The translations under genes and the position numbers were made by a program. The notes beneath the pieces were generated by a model that saw nothing but the letters and a program-made list of their open reading frames with translations, was not told the DNA's origin and searched no databases. A stretch of 64,000 nucleotides of DNA. Source: CAZQLE01 sp964593905. Its GTDB lineage: Bacteria; Chloroflexota; Anaerolineae; Anaerolineales; Anaerolineaceae. The DNA lies in contig CAZQLE010000002.1 of the NCBI GenBank assembly GCA_964593905.1, forward strand, positions 1 through 64,000. The letters are read 5' to 3'. Every line of letters begins with the position of its first letter. Within the stretch, counting starts at the first letter, position 1. Positions 53,085 to 61,326 of the stretch are shown here, piece after piece.

Positions 53085-53699
53085 ATGCGAGGCATGGGAA
53101 TTATTCAGGGTCTGTGGGTGACGCTGAAACACTTTTTTCAAACGTACCTGACCGATCTGCGCAGCGGTAAGCAGCGTTATACTACCAAAGCAGGGATTGA
53201 AGAGCGGGTCAGCCCGAACACCGATGGTATTTTTACGATCCAGTATCCGGAAGAGAAATTGCCCATCCCGGAAGAATTTCGCTTTTTGCCATTTCTGGTT
53301 TATGAGCCGGGCGAAAATGGCGAGAAAAATTATCGTTGCACCTCGTGCGGTATTTGTTCCAAAGTTTGCCCGCCGCAGTGCATCTGGATTGTACGTAAAA
53401 CTGACCCGGTAACCGGAAAACCTGTTCCCGAACCTGCTGAATTTTATGTGGATATTGACATTTGTATGAATTGCGGTTTTTGCGCCGAATTTTGTCCGTT
53501 TGACGCGATCAAGATGGATCATGATTTTGAGATCGCCTCTTACGACCGGCGGGTCAATCATATCTACAATAAAGAAAAGCTGGGTAAGTCGGCTGCCTAT
53601 TATGCCTCAATTCGGCCCTTAAACTACACCGCCGAAGAGACCGCCCGGGCCGAAAAAGAAGCCGCCAAGGCTGCACGTGCCAAACCAGCCGCCGGATGA
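53085..53699 (+). CDS. nuoI: NADH-quinone oxidoreductase subunit I
   Basis: 204 residues; AGGAGG precedes. Two [4Fe-4S] motifs: CTSCGICSKVCPPQCI and CMNCGFCAEFCPFDAI. The last about 30 residues are Ala/Glu/Lys-rich. Subunits A, H, J-N and the NADH-binding E, F, G are not in this window, so the electron input module must be elsewhere or absent. Confidence 0.96.
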   Translation: MRGMGIIQGLWVTLKHFFQTYLTDLRSGKQRYTTKAGIEERVSPNTDGIFTIQYPEEKLPIPEEFRFLPFLVYEPGENGEKNYRCTSCGICSKVCPPQCIWIVRKTDPVTGKPVPEPAEFYVDIDICMNCGFCAEFCPFDAIKMDHDFEIASYDRRVNHIYNKEKLGKSAAYYASIRPLNYTAEETARAEKEAAKAARAKPAAG

Positions 53700-53718
53700 T
53701 GAGCGCAGCGAGGTTTCG

Positions 53719-54051
53719 ATGTATAATTCTGAAACGGAGTTGATTTTCCCGCTGCGGGTGGTTCCCTCTTTGAGGGATTTGCGGGGTGGTGAGTGGGCTG
53801 CTCTGGTTGAAAAAGTAACTGCGGTTGACGCCGACCCATGCGACCAGCTTGCGTTTGTTTATTTAATGGTGCGGATGGGGGGGTGTGTAACCTGCAATAT
53901 CGATTCGTTTCGGGCCATGAAAGGCTGTGCGCAATGCGCCCGACAGACCCTGCGACGTTTTCGCGGCAGTGATGCCGATTTGGTGGCTCAGTTTGGTGAG
54001 GCGCAAAAAGAAGTTTACGCCTTCCAGGAAAAAGCCGATTCTGCGGGCTAA
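53719..54051 (+). CDS. Small Cys-rich protein of the nuo cluster, function unknown
   Basis: 110 residues; ATG at 53719 after GCGAGG, 19 bases past nuoI. GGCVTC and GCAQCARQTL form a CX2C-X10-CX2C pattern able to bind zinc or an Fe-S cluster; around it are helices (LRDLRGGEWAALVEKVTAV, ADLVAQFGEAQKEVYAFQEK). No known family recognised. Position within nuoB-CD-I-mrp suggests a role in assembly or as an accessory subunit. Confidence 0.78.
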   Translation: MYNSETELIFPLRVVPSLRDLRGGEWAALVEKVTAVDADPCDQLAFVYLMVRMGGCVTCNIDSFRAMKGCAQCARQTLRRFRGSDADLVAQFGEAQKEVYAFQEKADSAG

Positions 54052-54103
54052 GTTATCAAGGCAGCGCTCAGCCAGCCCGGGAAATTGCCAGATTTGTGCG
54101 ATG

Positions 54104-54135
54104 TTTACAGGTCGAAAAAGGCATCGGTCTGTAAA
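54104..54135 (+). repeat. Hairpin before mrp
   Basis: TTTACAG (54104-54110) pairs with CTGTAAA (54129-54135), with CGA/TCG pairing inside. There is no T-run directly after it; it could be an operator or leader structure. Nothing else certain in 54052-54210. Confidence 0.4.
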
Positions 54136-54210
54136 TCTTCCAGGTTTGGGCTTTTTCCTTGCAATCTGAGAAGTTACAATCAAATTTATTGTGACTGGAA
54201 AGGGATTAGA

Positions 54211-55287
54211 ATGACAGCTAATATTACCCAGGACATGGTTCTCGCTGCGCTCCGCACTGTACAAGAACCGGAATTGCACCGTGATCTGGTGACCCTCAAT
54301 ATGATTCAGGACCTTGTTGTTGGCGATGATGAGGTTTCTTTTACCATTGTTTTGACCACACCAGCCTGCCCTTTGCGCGGCAAAATAGAAAAAGAGGCCC
54401 GTGAGGCGGTGGAAGTGCTTACGGGAGTGAGCAAGGTCAATATTCAGATGACCTCGAATGTGGTCTCAGACGGCCGTGCGCGGGGGTTGATGGAACTGCC
54501 GGTGAAGAACGCGGTTGCGATTGCTTCGGGCAAGGGCGGGGTTGGCAAGAGCACCGTTTCAGTAAACGTTGCGGTGGCTTTGGCACAATCTGGCGCGAAG
54601 GTCGGTCTGCTGGACGCCGATATCTACGGTCCAAATATCCCCACCATGATGGGTGTTGACCGTCTGCCGCGGATGAGCAACGAAAAATTGATCCCCGCTG
54701 AGACCTATGGGGTGAAAATGATGTCGATCGGTTTTCTGGTCAAACCCGGACAGCCGTTGATCTGGCGCGGCCCCATGCTGCATTCAGCCATTCGCCAGTT
54801 TTTGACGGATGTGGAATGGGGAGAATTGGATTATTTGATCATTGATCTGCCGCCTGGCACGGGTGATGCGCAGCTTTCGCTGGCACAGTCCGTTCCGCTC
54901 AGCGGGGGTGTGATTGTTACCCTGCCGCAGCAGGTATCGCTTGAAGATGCCACACGCGGTCTGGAGATGTTTAAAACCCTCAATGTTCCAATTCTGGGGG
55001 TGGTGGAAAATATGAGTTACCTGGAATTACCAGATGGTACCCGGATGGAAGTTTTTGGTAACGGTGGTGGTGAACGATTGGCCCGAGAGGCAGATACGCC
55101 TTTCTTTGGCAAGATCCCGATGGACCCTGCGGTGCGGGCGGGCGGTGATGATGGCCAACCAATCGTTGCAGTTAACCCGGACTCGGCGCCTGCAAAAGCT
55201 TTACGCTCGATTGCAGAACAAATTGCAGCCCGATTGAGTGTGGCTGCCGCAGAAGGTTCGGGATTATCGATATCGATGGTGGATTAA
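54211..55287 (+). CDS. mrp: Mrp/NBP35-type Fe-S cluster carrier ATPase
   Basis: 358 residues, start 54211 after GGAAAGGGA. Residues 1-90 form the DUF59/MIP18 domain (LRTVQEPELHRDLVTLNMIQ); the P-loop ATPase follows with the deviant Walker A GKGGVGKST, LLDADIYGPNIPTMMG and DLPPGTGDAQLS. The CXXC present in many carriers is not seen, so cluster binding may rely on other residues or be absent. Related Ind1 proteins load Fe-S clusters into complex I, which fits its place behind nuo genes. Confidence 0.94.
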   Translation: MTANITQDMVLAALRTVQEPELHRDLVTLNMIQDLVVGDDEVSFTIVLTTPACPLRGKIEKEAREAVEVLTGVSKVNIQMTSNVVSDGRARGLMELPVKNAVAIASGKGGVGKSTVSVNVAVALAQSGAKVGLLDADIYGPNIPTMMGVDRLPRMSNEKLIPAETYGVKMMSIGFLVKPGQPLIWRGPMLHSAIRQFLTDVEWGELDYLIIDLPPGTGDAQLSLAQSVPLSGGVIVTLPQQVSLEDATRGLEMFKTLNVPILGVVENMSYLELPDGTRMEVFGNGGGERLAREADTPFFGKIPMDPAVRAGGDDGQPIVAVNPDSAPAKALRSIAEQIAARLSVAAAEGSGLSISMVD

Positions 55288-55288
55288 A

Positions 55289-56167
55289 ATGGCAATAATC
55301 CCAATTGTGGTTGGAGTTCGATTTTCACGGGTCGGAAAGATCTATCATTTTGATGCCGGCGCGTTTAACACCCTGAAACCGGGCGACCATGTGATTGTTG
55401 AAACGGCCCGCGGCTGGCAGCTTGGCGAAGTGGCTCAGGTGGTGTTTGACCATGAACCTGCTGCCGATGCCCCGATGAAAACGGTGGATCGGCTGGCTAC
55501 CCCGCGCGATTTGATGCTGCGACAGAACTGGGTTTTAAAAGAATCTGAAGTGATCACTGCGGCGCGAAAACGCGCCGCAGAGCTGCGCTTGCATGGGGCG
55601 AAAATTATCGCCGCTGAATACAGTTTTGATGGCAGTCGTTTATCGATCCTTTTCAGCAGCGAGTCGGAAGAAAAGGTTGACCTGAAGTCGATGAAGGGCG
55701 ATATGCAAAAGATGTTCGCCCCCAGTCAGGTGGAGCTGCGTCAGATTGGCCCGCGAGATGTCGCCAAATTTCTGGGGGGAATGGGTGCCTGTGGTCTGGA
55801 GAACCGCTGTTGTTCCAAGTTTCTTAGCGATTTCAGCTCCATCTCGATTCGCATGGCGAAGGAACAGGGCATTTCTCTCACGCCGACCGAGATCACCGGA
55901 ATGTGCGGACGTTTGCGCTGCTGTTTGATCTATGAATATGATCATTATGTTGAATGCCGTTCGCGGCTGCCTAAGCGCAACAAACGGGTGAAGACGCCGC
56001 AAGGTGAAGGCAAAGTGATTGAGGTGCTGCCGCTGCGCGGAGCTGTGATTGTGGACCTGCCAGAGGTGGGCCGGCGCGAATTTATGGGTGATGATATCAC
56101 CCTTGTCGATGACCCAAACCAGGGCGGTAAACCCAAACAAGGGGTTGAGACAGACGACAGCGAATAG
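55289..56167 (+). CDS. ricT: PSP1-domain protein RicT (YaaT)
   Basis: 292 residues, starting two bases after the mrp stop. Seen: GVRFSRVGKIYHFDAG, then GPRDVAKFLGGMGACGLENR followed by CCSKFL and GMCGRLRCCLIYEYDHY, the Cys-rich core of PSP1/RicT proteins. In B. subtilis RicT with RicA and RicF carries Fe-S clusters and promotes RNase Y function; here it is with mrp, so an Fe-S/redox role is plausible. C-terminal tail is acidic/Gly-rich. Confidence 0.93.
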   Translation: MAIIPIVVGVRFSRVGKIYHFDAGAFNTLKPGDHVIVETARGWQLGEVAQVVFDHEPAADAPMKTVDRLATPRDLMLRQNWVLKESEVITAARKRAAELRLHGAKIIAAEYSFDGSRLSILFSSESEEKVDLKSMKGDMQKMFAPSQVELRQIGPRDVAKFLGGMGACGLENRCCSKFLSDFSSISIRMAKEQGISLTPTEITGMCGRLRCCLIYEYDHYVECRSRLPKRNKRVKTPQGEGKVIEVLPLRGAVIVDLPEVGRREFMGDDITLVDDPNQGGKPKQGVETDDSE

Positions 56168-56190
56168 TCAAAATACCCGCCTGCATTAAA

Positions 56191-56221
56191 ACGCGAAGCA
56201 AACTTGATGGATGCTTCGCGT
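56191..56221 (+). terminator. Terminator-like hairpin after ricT
   Basis: Perfect 10-bp stem ACGCGAAGCA / TGCTTCGCGT (56191-56200 with 56212-56221); no strong T-run follows, so termination may be partial. Confidence 0.6.
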
Positions 56222-56242
56222 CTGTATTTGAGGGATAAACCG

Positions 56243-57421
56243 ATGACTAACTTTCTTGAAGAAGCCCAGAATCTATTTTCATATTCCCAGATGATCCGGC
56301 GCGACCTGCACCAGCACCCCGAACTGGGATTTCAGGAATATCGCACTTCGGCCCTGGTGGCAAAAGAGTTAGCGGCCCTGGGTTTGGAAGTGCTTACCGG
56401 CATTGCCCAAACCGGGGTAGCGGCGCTGGTCGACGGCGCAAAACCAGGCCCGGTGACCATGCTGCGGGTGGATATGGATGCGCTGCCGATTGATGAACAA
56501 AATCAGGTTTCGTATGCTTCCTGTAATGCCGGGGTGATGCACGCCTGCGGCCACGATGCGCATACAGCCATCGGCCTTACTGTGGCAAAAATGCTGGTCA
56601 AACATCAGGCCGAGTTATACGGAAAAGTGAAATTGATTTTTCAGCCGGCAGAGGAAGCGCAGGGCGGCGCTCAGCAGATGATTGCCGATGGCATCTTGCA
56701 GCGTCCTGAGGTCGATTATGTGTTGGGGGTGCATGTGTGGAATGAAAAACCACTGGGCTGGTGCGCCGCGACAAATGGCCCGGTAATGGCAGGGGCTGAT
56801 TTTTTCAAAATTGAAATTGAAGGCAAAGGGGGGCATGGCGCAGTTCCGCACCACAGCATTGACCCGGTGATTGCAACGGCTCATTTGATCACAGCTTTAA
56901 ATACCGTTGTATCTCGCAATGTGTCTCCGCTGGAGGCAGGGGTATTAAGTGTGACCAGGGTATTGGCCGGTGAAGCTTATAATGTGATCCCGCAGAAGGC
57001 AGAAATTGGCGGGACCATACGATCTTTTTCGGCTGAGGTCCGCGAGCGGATCTTGCAGCGGGTGACGGAAATTTGCGAAGGCACCGCAAAGGCTTTTCAG
57101 GTTCAAATTCGACCGGATCTAACCGGCCTTGCGCTGCCGGTGGTGAATGACCCACAGGTTGCGAGTTTGGTCAGAAGCGCCGCTGCTTCGCAGATTGCAG
57201 CGATGGAGATCAGCGCCGACTACCGTACCATGGGTTCTGAAGACATGGCGTTTTACCTGAAAGAAAAGCTGGGCTGTTTTCTGCTAATTGGTTCTGCCGA
57301 CCCGGCGAGCGGTAAGGATTTTCCCCATCATCATCCGCAATTTGATATTGACGAAAGGGTTATGCCGCAGGCGGCTGCAATAATTACTGCCGCGCTGTTT
57401 GATATTGGAGCGCGGAGATGA
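56243..57421 (+). CDS. M20-family amidohydrolase (IAA-amino acid hydrolase/aminoacylase type)
   Basis: 392 residues; ATG at 56243 after GAGGG. Hydrolyses N-acyl amino acids or similar amides. Metal ligands are in MHACGHDAHTA (Cys and two His; near residue 98), FQPAEEAQGGA (Glu pair) and LGVHVWNEKPLGW; MDALPIDEQNQVSYAS is also characteristic. C-terminal ligand His in FPHHHPQFDID. Overlaps the BtuF-like gene by 4 bases (ATGA). Confidence 0.93.
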   Translation: MTNFLEEAQNLFSYSQMIRRDLHQHPELGFQEYRTSALVAKELAALGLEVLTGIAQTGVAALVDGAKPGPVTMLRVDMDALPIDEQNQVSYASCNAGVMHACGHDAHTAIGLTVAKMLVKHQAELYGKVKLIFQPAEEAQGGAQQMIADGILQRPEVDYVLGVHVWNEKPLGWCAATNGPVMAGADFFKIEIEGKGGHGAVPHHSIDPVIATAHLITALNTVVSRNVSPLEAGVLSVTRVLAGEAYNVIPQKAEIGGTIRSFSAEVRERILQRVTEICEGTAKAFQVQIRPDLTGLALPVVNDPQVASLVRSAAASQIAAMEISADYRTMGSEDMAFYLKEKLGCFLLIGSADPASGKDFPHHHPQFDIDERVMPQAAAIITAALFDIGARR

Positions 57422-58278
57422 ATTTTGAAATTCCACCCGTTGTTCCAGCGAGTGTAGTTTCTTTGCTTCCTTCGGGAACTGCAAATCTGTTGGATCTGGG
57501 AATGGGCGATCGCTTGGTCGGGGTGACGGATTTTTGCCATATCCCCGATGCAAGTAAGGGGCATATCCAGCGAATTGGCGGCCCAAAAACGGTGGCGGTG
57601 CAACAAGTGTTGGATCTTCACCCCGACCTTGTTCTGGCAAACCAGGAAGAGAATGATCAACAGCAGGTGACGCGCTTAATGGCAGCCGGGATTCCGGTCT
57701 GGGTTAGTTTTCCAAAAACTGTGCAAGATAGCATTCAGGAATTGTGGAAACTGGTGGATATCTTTCGTTTGGATTCAGCCCGGCAGATGGTATCGTGGCT
57801 GGAAAAAGCGGTTGAATGGCAGCGGCTGGCGACCCATGATCAGCCCAGGAAGAAGTATTTTTGTCCCATCTGGCAGGGTGAACACAGCGGCGTTCATTGG
57901 TGGATGACTTTTAACCGCGCTACATATTGCGACAGCCTTCTTGATCTGCTGGGTGGCGAAAATATTTTTGGGGGCCGTGAGCGAAGGTACCCATTGGAAG
58001 CTGAACTGGGCCTGGCTGAAGCGCAAGAACCCGGCGATCGCGACCGGCGGTATCCGGCTGTGCGGGTTGAAGATGTGATTACCCAGGACCCTGATCTGAT
58101 TTTGCTGCCCGATGATCCATATGTGTTTCAAGACCGGGATCTTGAAACCATGAAATTTTTGTTGGCAGAGACCAGTGCAGTGAAGAATGGGTCAATTTTC
58201 AGGGTGGATGGCAGTTTGATCACCTGGCCGGGAACGCGCATGGGAAAAGCAATCAGCGAGTTATCACAGTTGTTTTGA
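57418..58278 (+). CDS. BtuF/FepB-like substrate-binding protein without signal peptide
   Basis: 286 residues. Fold of metal-chelate binding proteins: RLVGVTDFCHIPDA, QRIGGPKTVAVQQVLDLHPD, LVLANQEENDQQQVTRLMAA, and a second lobe with LLDLLGGENIFGG and ITQDPDLILLPDDPY. There is no signal sequence or lipobox at the N-terminus (MNFEIPPVVPASVVSLLPSG), so it probably stays in the cytoplasm. Starts inside the amidohydrolase gene's stop. Role may be corrinoid/heme-type ligand binding; ligand unknown. Confidence 0.83.
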   Translation: MNFEIPPVVPASVVSLLPSGTANLLDLGMGDRLVGVTDFCHIPDASKGHIQRIGGPKTVAVQQVLDLHPDLVLANQEENDQQQVTRLMAAGIPVWVSFPKTVQDSIQELWKLVDIFRLDSARQMVSWLEKAVEWQRLATHDQPRKKYFCPIWQGEHSGVHWWMTFNRATYCDSLLDLLGGENIFGGRERRYPLEAELGLAEAQEPGDRDRRYPAVRVEDVITQDPDLILLPDDPYVFQDRDLETMKFLLAETSAVKNGSIFRVDGSLITWPGTRMGKAISELSQLF

Positions 58279-58321
58279 GAGAACGCAGCAACCGCGAAGA
58301 ATCAGCGATAAGGGGTTTACA

Positions 58322-58357
58322 GACTGACGTAGGGATGCTACGCTCGCTCTGTGCGCA
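58322..58357 (+). repeat. Dispersed repeat, copy 1
   Basis: 36 bases with core GTAGGGATGC and CGCTCGCTCT; shares 32 of 36 bases with 58489-58524. The flanks of both copies also contain GCGAAGAATC. The region resembles the frequent GTCATTCTGAG...GAAGAATC intergenic repeat seen in many bacterial genomes. Confidence 0.65.
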
Positions 58358-58488
58358 TGACACGGACGAAAGGCCGGCGCGACACAGACGAAACCGTATG
58401 TCATTCTGAGCCGCTGCGCCACGTTCTTTCGGTGCGGCGTGCGAAGAATCCCTTCCTATGCGGGCAGCGGCAGGGGGCTTGTCTTGCA

Positions 58489-58524
58489 GACCGGCGTAGG
58501 GATGCTTCGCTCGCTCTGCGCGCA
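58489..58524 (+). repeat. Dispersed repeat, copy 2
   Basis: See copy 1 at 58322; mismatches at four positions. Between the copies lies GTCATTCTGAG (near 58400) followed by inverted GCGCCACG/CGGTGCGGCG sequences. No coding potential is evident in 58279-58702 other than short shadows. Confidence 0.65.
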
Positions 58525-58565
58525 AAAACATTTTTCAGCCGATAATTTAGAGTGCTTTTTTGGCC

Positions 58566-58590
58566 GCCCGGGTTTTTGCCCGGGCTTTTT
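58566..58590 (+). terminator. Terminator after the dispersed repeats
   Basis: GCCCGGG (58566-58572) pairs with CCCGGGC (58579-58585), then TTTTT. Ends transcription from the amidohydrolase/BtuF-like genes. Confidence 0.85.
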
Positions 58591-58627
58591 GGGCTTTTAT
58601 GACAAACGTCACGTGATGGATAACCCG

Positions 58628-58657
58628 TTGACAAGCCGCGAACGCTGATGCTATACT
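58628..58657 (+). promoter_or_regulatory. Promoter of the GntR-type regulator gene
   Basis: TTGACA (58628-58633), 18 bases, TATACT (58652-58657). Just downstream (58661-58685) TTATCTGA and TAATCTGA are tandem repeats followed by TTAATCG, a possible operator. Confidence 0.75.
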
Positions 58658-58702
58658 CGTATTATCTGAATAATCTGATTAATCGTTTTGTTGAAGAAGC
58701 CT

Positions 58703-59404
58703 ATGTTAACCAAAGACCGCAGTGAACAATTATCAGAATTTCTTCGCTATCTGGCTGATTGCGAACAAAGTGAATGTGAGCGACTCCCTTCACTGGCCGA
58801 TCTTAGCGGAAAACTGGGGATCAGCATCGCCTCGCTGCGCGAGCAACTGGAAGTGGCGCGTGCAATGGGGCTGGTTGAAGTAAAACCGAAGACAGGCATT
58901 CGCCGGTTGCCGTATACCTTTAGCCCCTCCATTCAAAAAAGTTTGCTTTATGCAGTAGAGGTTGACCCGACGGCTTTTCAACAATATGCAGATTTGCGCA
59001 AGCATATCGAAGAGGCTTACTGGTATCAGGCGGTAAGTTTATTAACCCCGGAAGATCATAAACTGCTGCGCCAGTTATTGCGCTCTGCTCAAGACAGGCT
59101 CAGGGCCATTCCGTTGCAGGTGCCAAATGCAGAGCATCGTGAGCTTCATCTGGTCATTTACCGCCGTTTGCAGAACCAGTTCGTTCTGGGAATTCTGGAA
59201 ACCTACTGGGACCTGTATGAGGCGGTTGGTCTGGGACTTGCGAACGACATTGGTTATATTCGTCAGGTCTGGCAGTACCACGAAAAAATGGTCGAGAACA
59301 TTTGTAATGGAAATTACACCGCTGGCTACCAGACGCTGAAGGAGCACATGGATTTGTTGAAGGAGCGTCGCAAGCCTCCTGCGCCAAGAAGACAATTTGA
59401 ATAA
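58703..59404 (+). CDS. GntR/FadR-type transcriptional regulator
   Basis: 233 residues from ATG 58703. N-terminal winged HTH: RLPSLADLSGKLGISIASLR, EQLEVARAMGLVEVKPKTG; C-terminal FCD-like helical ligand domain (ADLRKHIEEAYWYQAVSLLT, EHRELHLVIYRRLQNQFVLG, YHEKMVENICNGNYTAGYQT). The His pattern EHRELH and H in WQYHEKM could bind metal with a carboxylate ligand, as in FCD proteins. Precedes korAB by 100 bases in the same direction and probably controls it. Confidence 0.88.
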   Translation: MLTKDRSEQLSEFLRYLADCEQSECERLPSLADLSGKLGISIASLREQLEVARAMGLVEVKPKTGIRRLPYTFSPSIQKSLLYAVEVDPTAFQQYADLRKHIEEAYWYQAVSLLTPEDHKLLRQLLRSAQDRLRAIPLQVPNAEHRELHLVIYRRLQNQFVLGILETYWDLYEAVGLGLANDIGYIRQVWQYHEKMVENICNGNYTAGYQTLKEHMDLLKERRKPPAPRRQFE

Positions 59405-59506
59405 GCGCTGCTGTCATGCTCCAGGCTACTTAATGCAGACAGACAGCGAGATTATTTGGTATGTGATTTGAGCGATAAGATCCGATCACGATAATAAGGA
59501 GCCGAT

Positions 59507-61324
59507 ATGTCTAACCAGCCCGTTGGGCAGATCACCAATGATTTTTGTATCACTTTTTCAACGATTAATGGGTCGGGTAGTGCAACTGCCAATACGATCC
59601 TAATGAGGGCCTTGTTTCGCATGGGAATTCCCGTTTCAGGGAAAAACATCTTTCCATCGAATATCCAGGGATTGCCCACCTGGTTTACCTTGCGGGTGAA
59701 TAAAGATGGTTACCTGGCGAGGGTTGAGAAAGATGATATTTTGATTGCAATGAATCCCACTACGATTGCAAAAGAATACCAGTATATTGTTCCGGGTGGT
59801 GTCTTGCTTTATCCGGATGATATCAAAGTGGAAATTCCGCGCGATGATATCACCATCTATACCATGCCGGTCAAGCAATTGATCAAACAGCAGGAAGTTC
59901 AGCCCAAAATGCGCGATTATGTCGCTAATATGGTTTATGTGGGAATTCTTGCACAGGTGCTGGGAATTGAGTTTGGCCACTTGCAAAATTCGGTTGAAAC
60001 ACAGTTTAAGGGTAAGAAAAATGCAGTAGAGGCGAATATGAAGATCATCTCTGCTGCTTATGAGTGGGCGGTCGTAAACATCCAGAAGAAAGATCCCTAT
60101 CAGGTTGAAATGATGCATGAGACCGATGGCTGGGTGATGATGGATGGCAACACGGCAGGTGCTCTGGGCTCAATTTTTGGCGGGGTTCAGTTTGTGGGAT
60201 GGTATCCGATTACCCCGGCCTCCAGTCTGGCAGAGGCCTTGCATGAATATATTCCGGTTTTTCGCAAAGATCCGGTTGAAGAGGGCCGTGAAACCTGTGT
60301 AATTGTTCAGGCCGAAGATGAATTGGCCGCGATTGGCATGGTGGTAGGCGCCGGCTGGGGTGGGCTGCGGGCGATGACCTCAACCTCGGGGCCGGGAATT
60401 AGCCTGATGTCGGAATATCTGGGGCTGGCGTATTATACAGAAGTGCCGGTGGTTGTGTGGAATGTGCAGCGGGTTGGACCCAGCACAGGCATGCCCACCC
60501 GAACCGCCCAGGGCGATATTACCCAGGCCTATTTCAACAGCCACGGCGATACCAGCTATATCATGCTTTTCCCCAGTTCTTTGAAAGAAGCTTTTGAAAT
60601 GGGCTGGAAGGCATTTGATATTGCTGAAAGGATGCAAATGCCGGTCATGGTCATGTCGGATCTGGATCTGGGCATGAACCAATGGATTTCTCCGCCATTT
60701 GAATACCCGGATCAGCCAATGGATCGTGGCAAAATACTGTGGGAAAAGGACCTGGATGCTTTTCTTGAAAAACGGGGCGAATGGGGCCGTTATCTGGATG
60801 TGGATGGAGACGGCATCCCGTATCGTACTCTGCCAGGAAACCGCCACCCGAAAAGCGCTTATTTTTGCCGGGGCACCGGGCATGATGAGTATGCCAAATA
60901 TAGCGAAGAATCGGAAGTTTGGGAGCGGGTTCTCAGCCGGCTGGAAAAGAAATATCGCAATGCGGTAAACTACACCCCCCGGCCAGTGGTTTCCACCATG
61001 GAGGGGGCGAAGATAGGGATCATTGCCTACGGGTCTACTGAACCGGCTGTGGAAGAAGCGCGGGCTCACTTGAAAACGGCCGGGGTGCCGACCGATTTTC
61101 TGCGGATTTGCTCGCTTCCGTTCCATGATGAAGTACGCGAGTTTATCGCAAATCACGATCAGGTCTATGTGGTTGAAATTAACCGCGATGGTCAAATGAA
61201 GCAACTGTTGACTTTGTATGCACCAGAATTGGCAACGCATCTGATCAAAGTGGCGCATATTGATGGTTTGCCGTTGACCGCCCGCTGGATAAAAGATGAG
61301 ATCATGTTACAGGAGGAGAAGTAA
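59507..61324 (+). CDS. korA: 2-oxoacid:ferredoxin oxidoreductase, fused gamma-alpha subunit
   Basis: 605 residues; AAGGAG precedes the ATG. Residues 1-190 form the gamma domain (FSTINGSGSATANTILMRAL, GIPVSGKNIFPSNIQGLPTW); residues 210-605 the alpha part with GWYPITPASSLAEALHEY, EDELAAIGMVVGAGWGG and TSTSGPGISLMSEYLGLAYY. With the beta subunit it cleaves 2-oxoacids to acyl-CoA and CO2, reducing ferredoxin. The exact 2-oxoacid (2-oxoglutarate, branched-chain or other) cannot be determined. Confidence 0.93.
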   Translation: MSNQPVGQITNDFCITFSTINGSGSATANTILMRALFRMGIPVSGKNIFPSNIQGLPTWFTLRVNKDGYLARVEKDDILIAMNPTTIAKEYQYIVPGGVLLYPDDIKVEIPRDDITIYTMPVKQLIKQQEVQPKMRDYVANMVYVGILAQVLGIEFGHLQNSVETQFKGKKNAVEANMKIISAAYEWAVVNIQKKDPYQVEMMHETDGWVMMDGNTAGALGSIFGGVQFVGWYPITPASSLAEALHEYIPVFRKDPVEEGRETCVIVQAEDELAAIGMVVGAGWGGLRAMTSTSGPGISLMSEYLGLAYYTEVPVVVWNVQRVGPSTGMPTRTAQGDITQAYFNSHGDTSYIMLFPSSLKEAFEMGWKAFDIAERMQMPVMVMSDLDLGMNQWISPPFEYPDQPMDRGKILWEKDLDAFLEKRGEWGRYLDVDGDGIPYRTLPGNRHPKSAYFCRGTGHDEYAKYSEESEVWERVLSRLEKKYRNAVNYTPRPVVSTMEGAKIGIIAYGSTEPAVEEARAHLKTAGVPTDFLRICSLPFHDEVREFIANHDQVYVVEINRDGQMKQLLTLYAPELATHLIKVAHIDGLPLTARWIKDEIMLQEEK

Positions 61325-61326
61325 TT

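Noticed and set aside
54158..54187. Promoter for mrp with TTGCAA and TACAAT
   Set aside because: The spacer is only 10 bases; no convincing alternative -35, so not listed.
60380..61258. 292-codon open frame on the minus strand
   Set aside because: Antisense of korA, no family signal or RBS.
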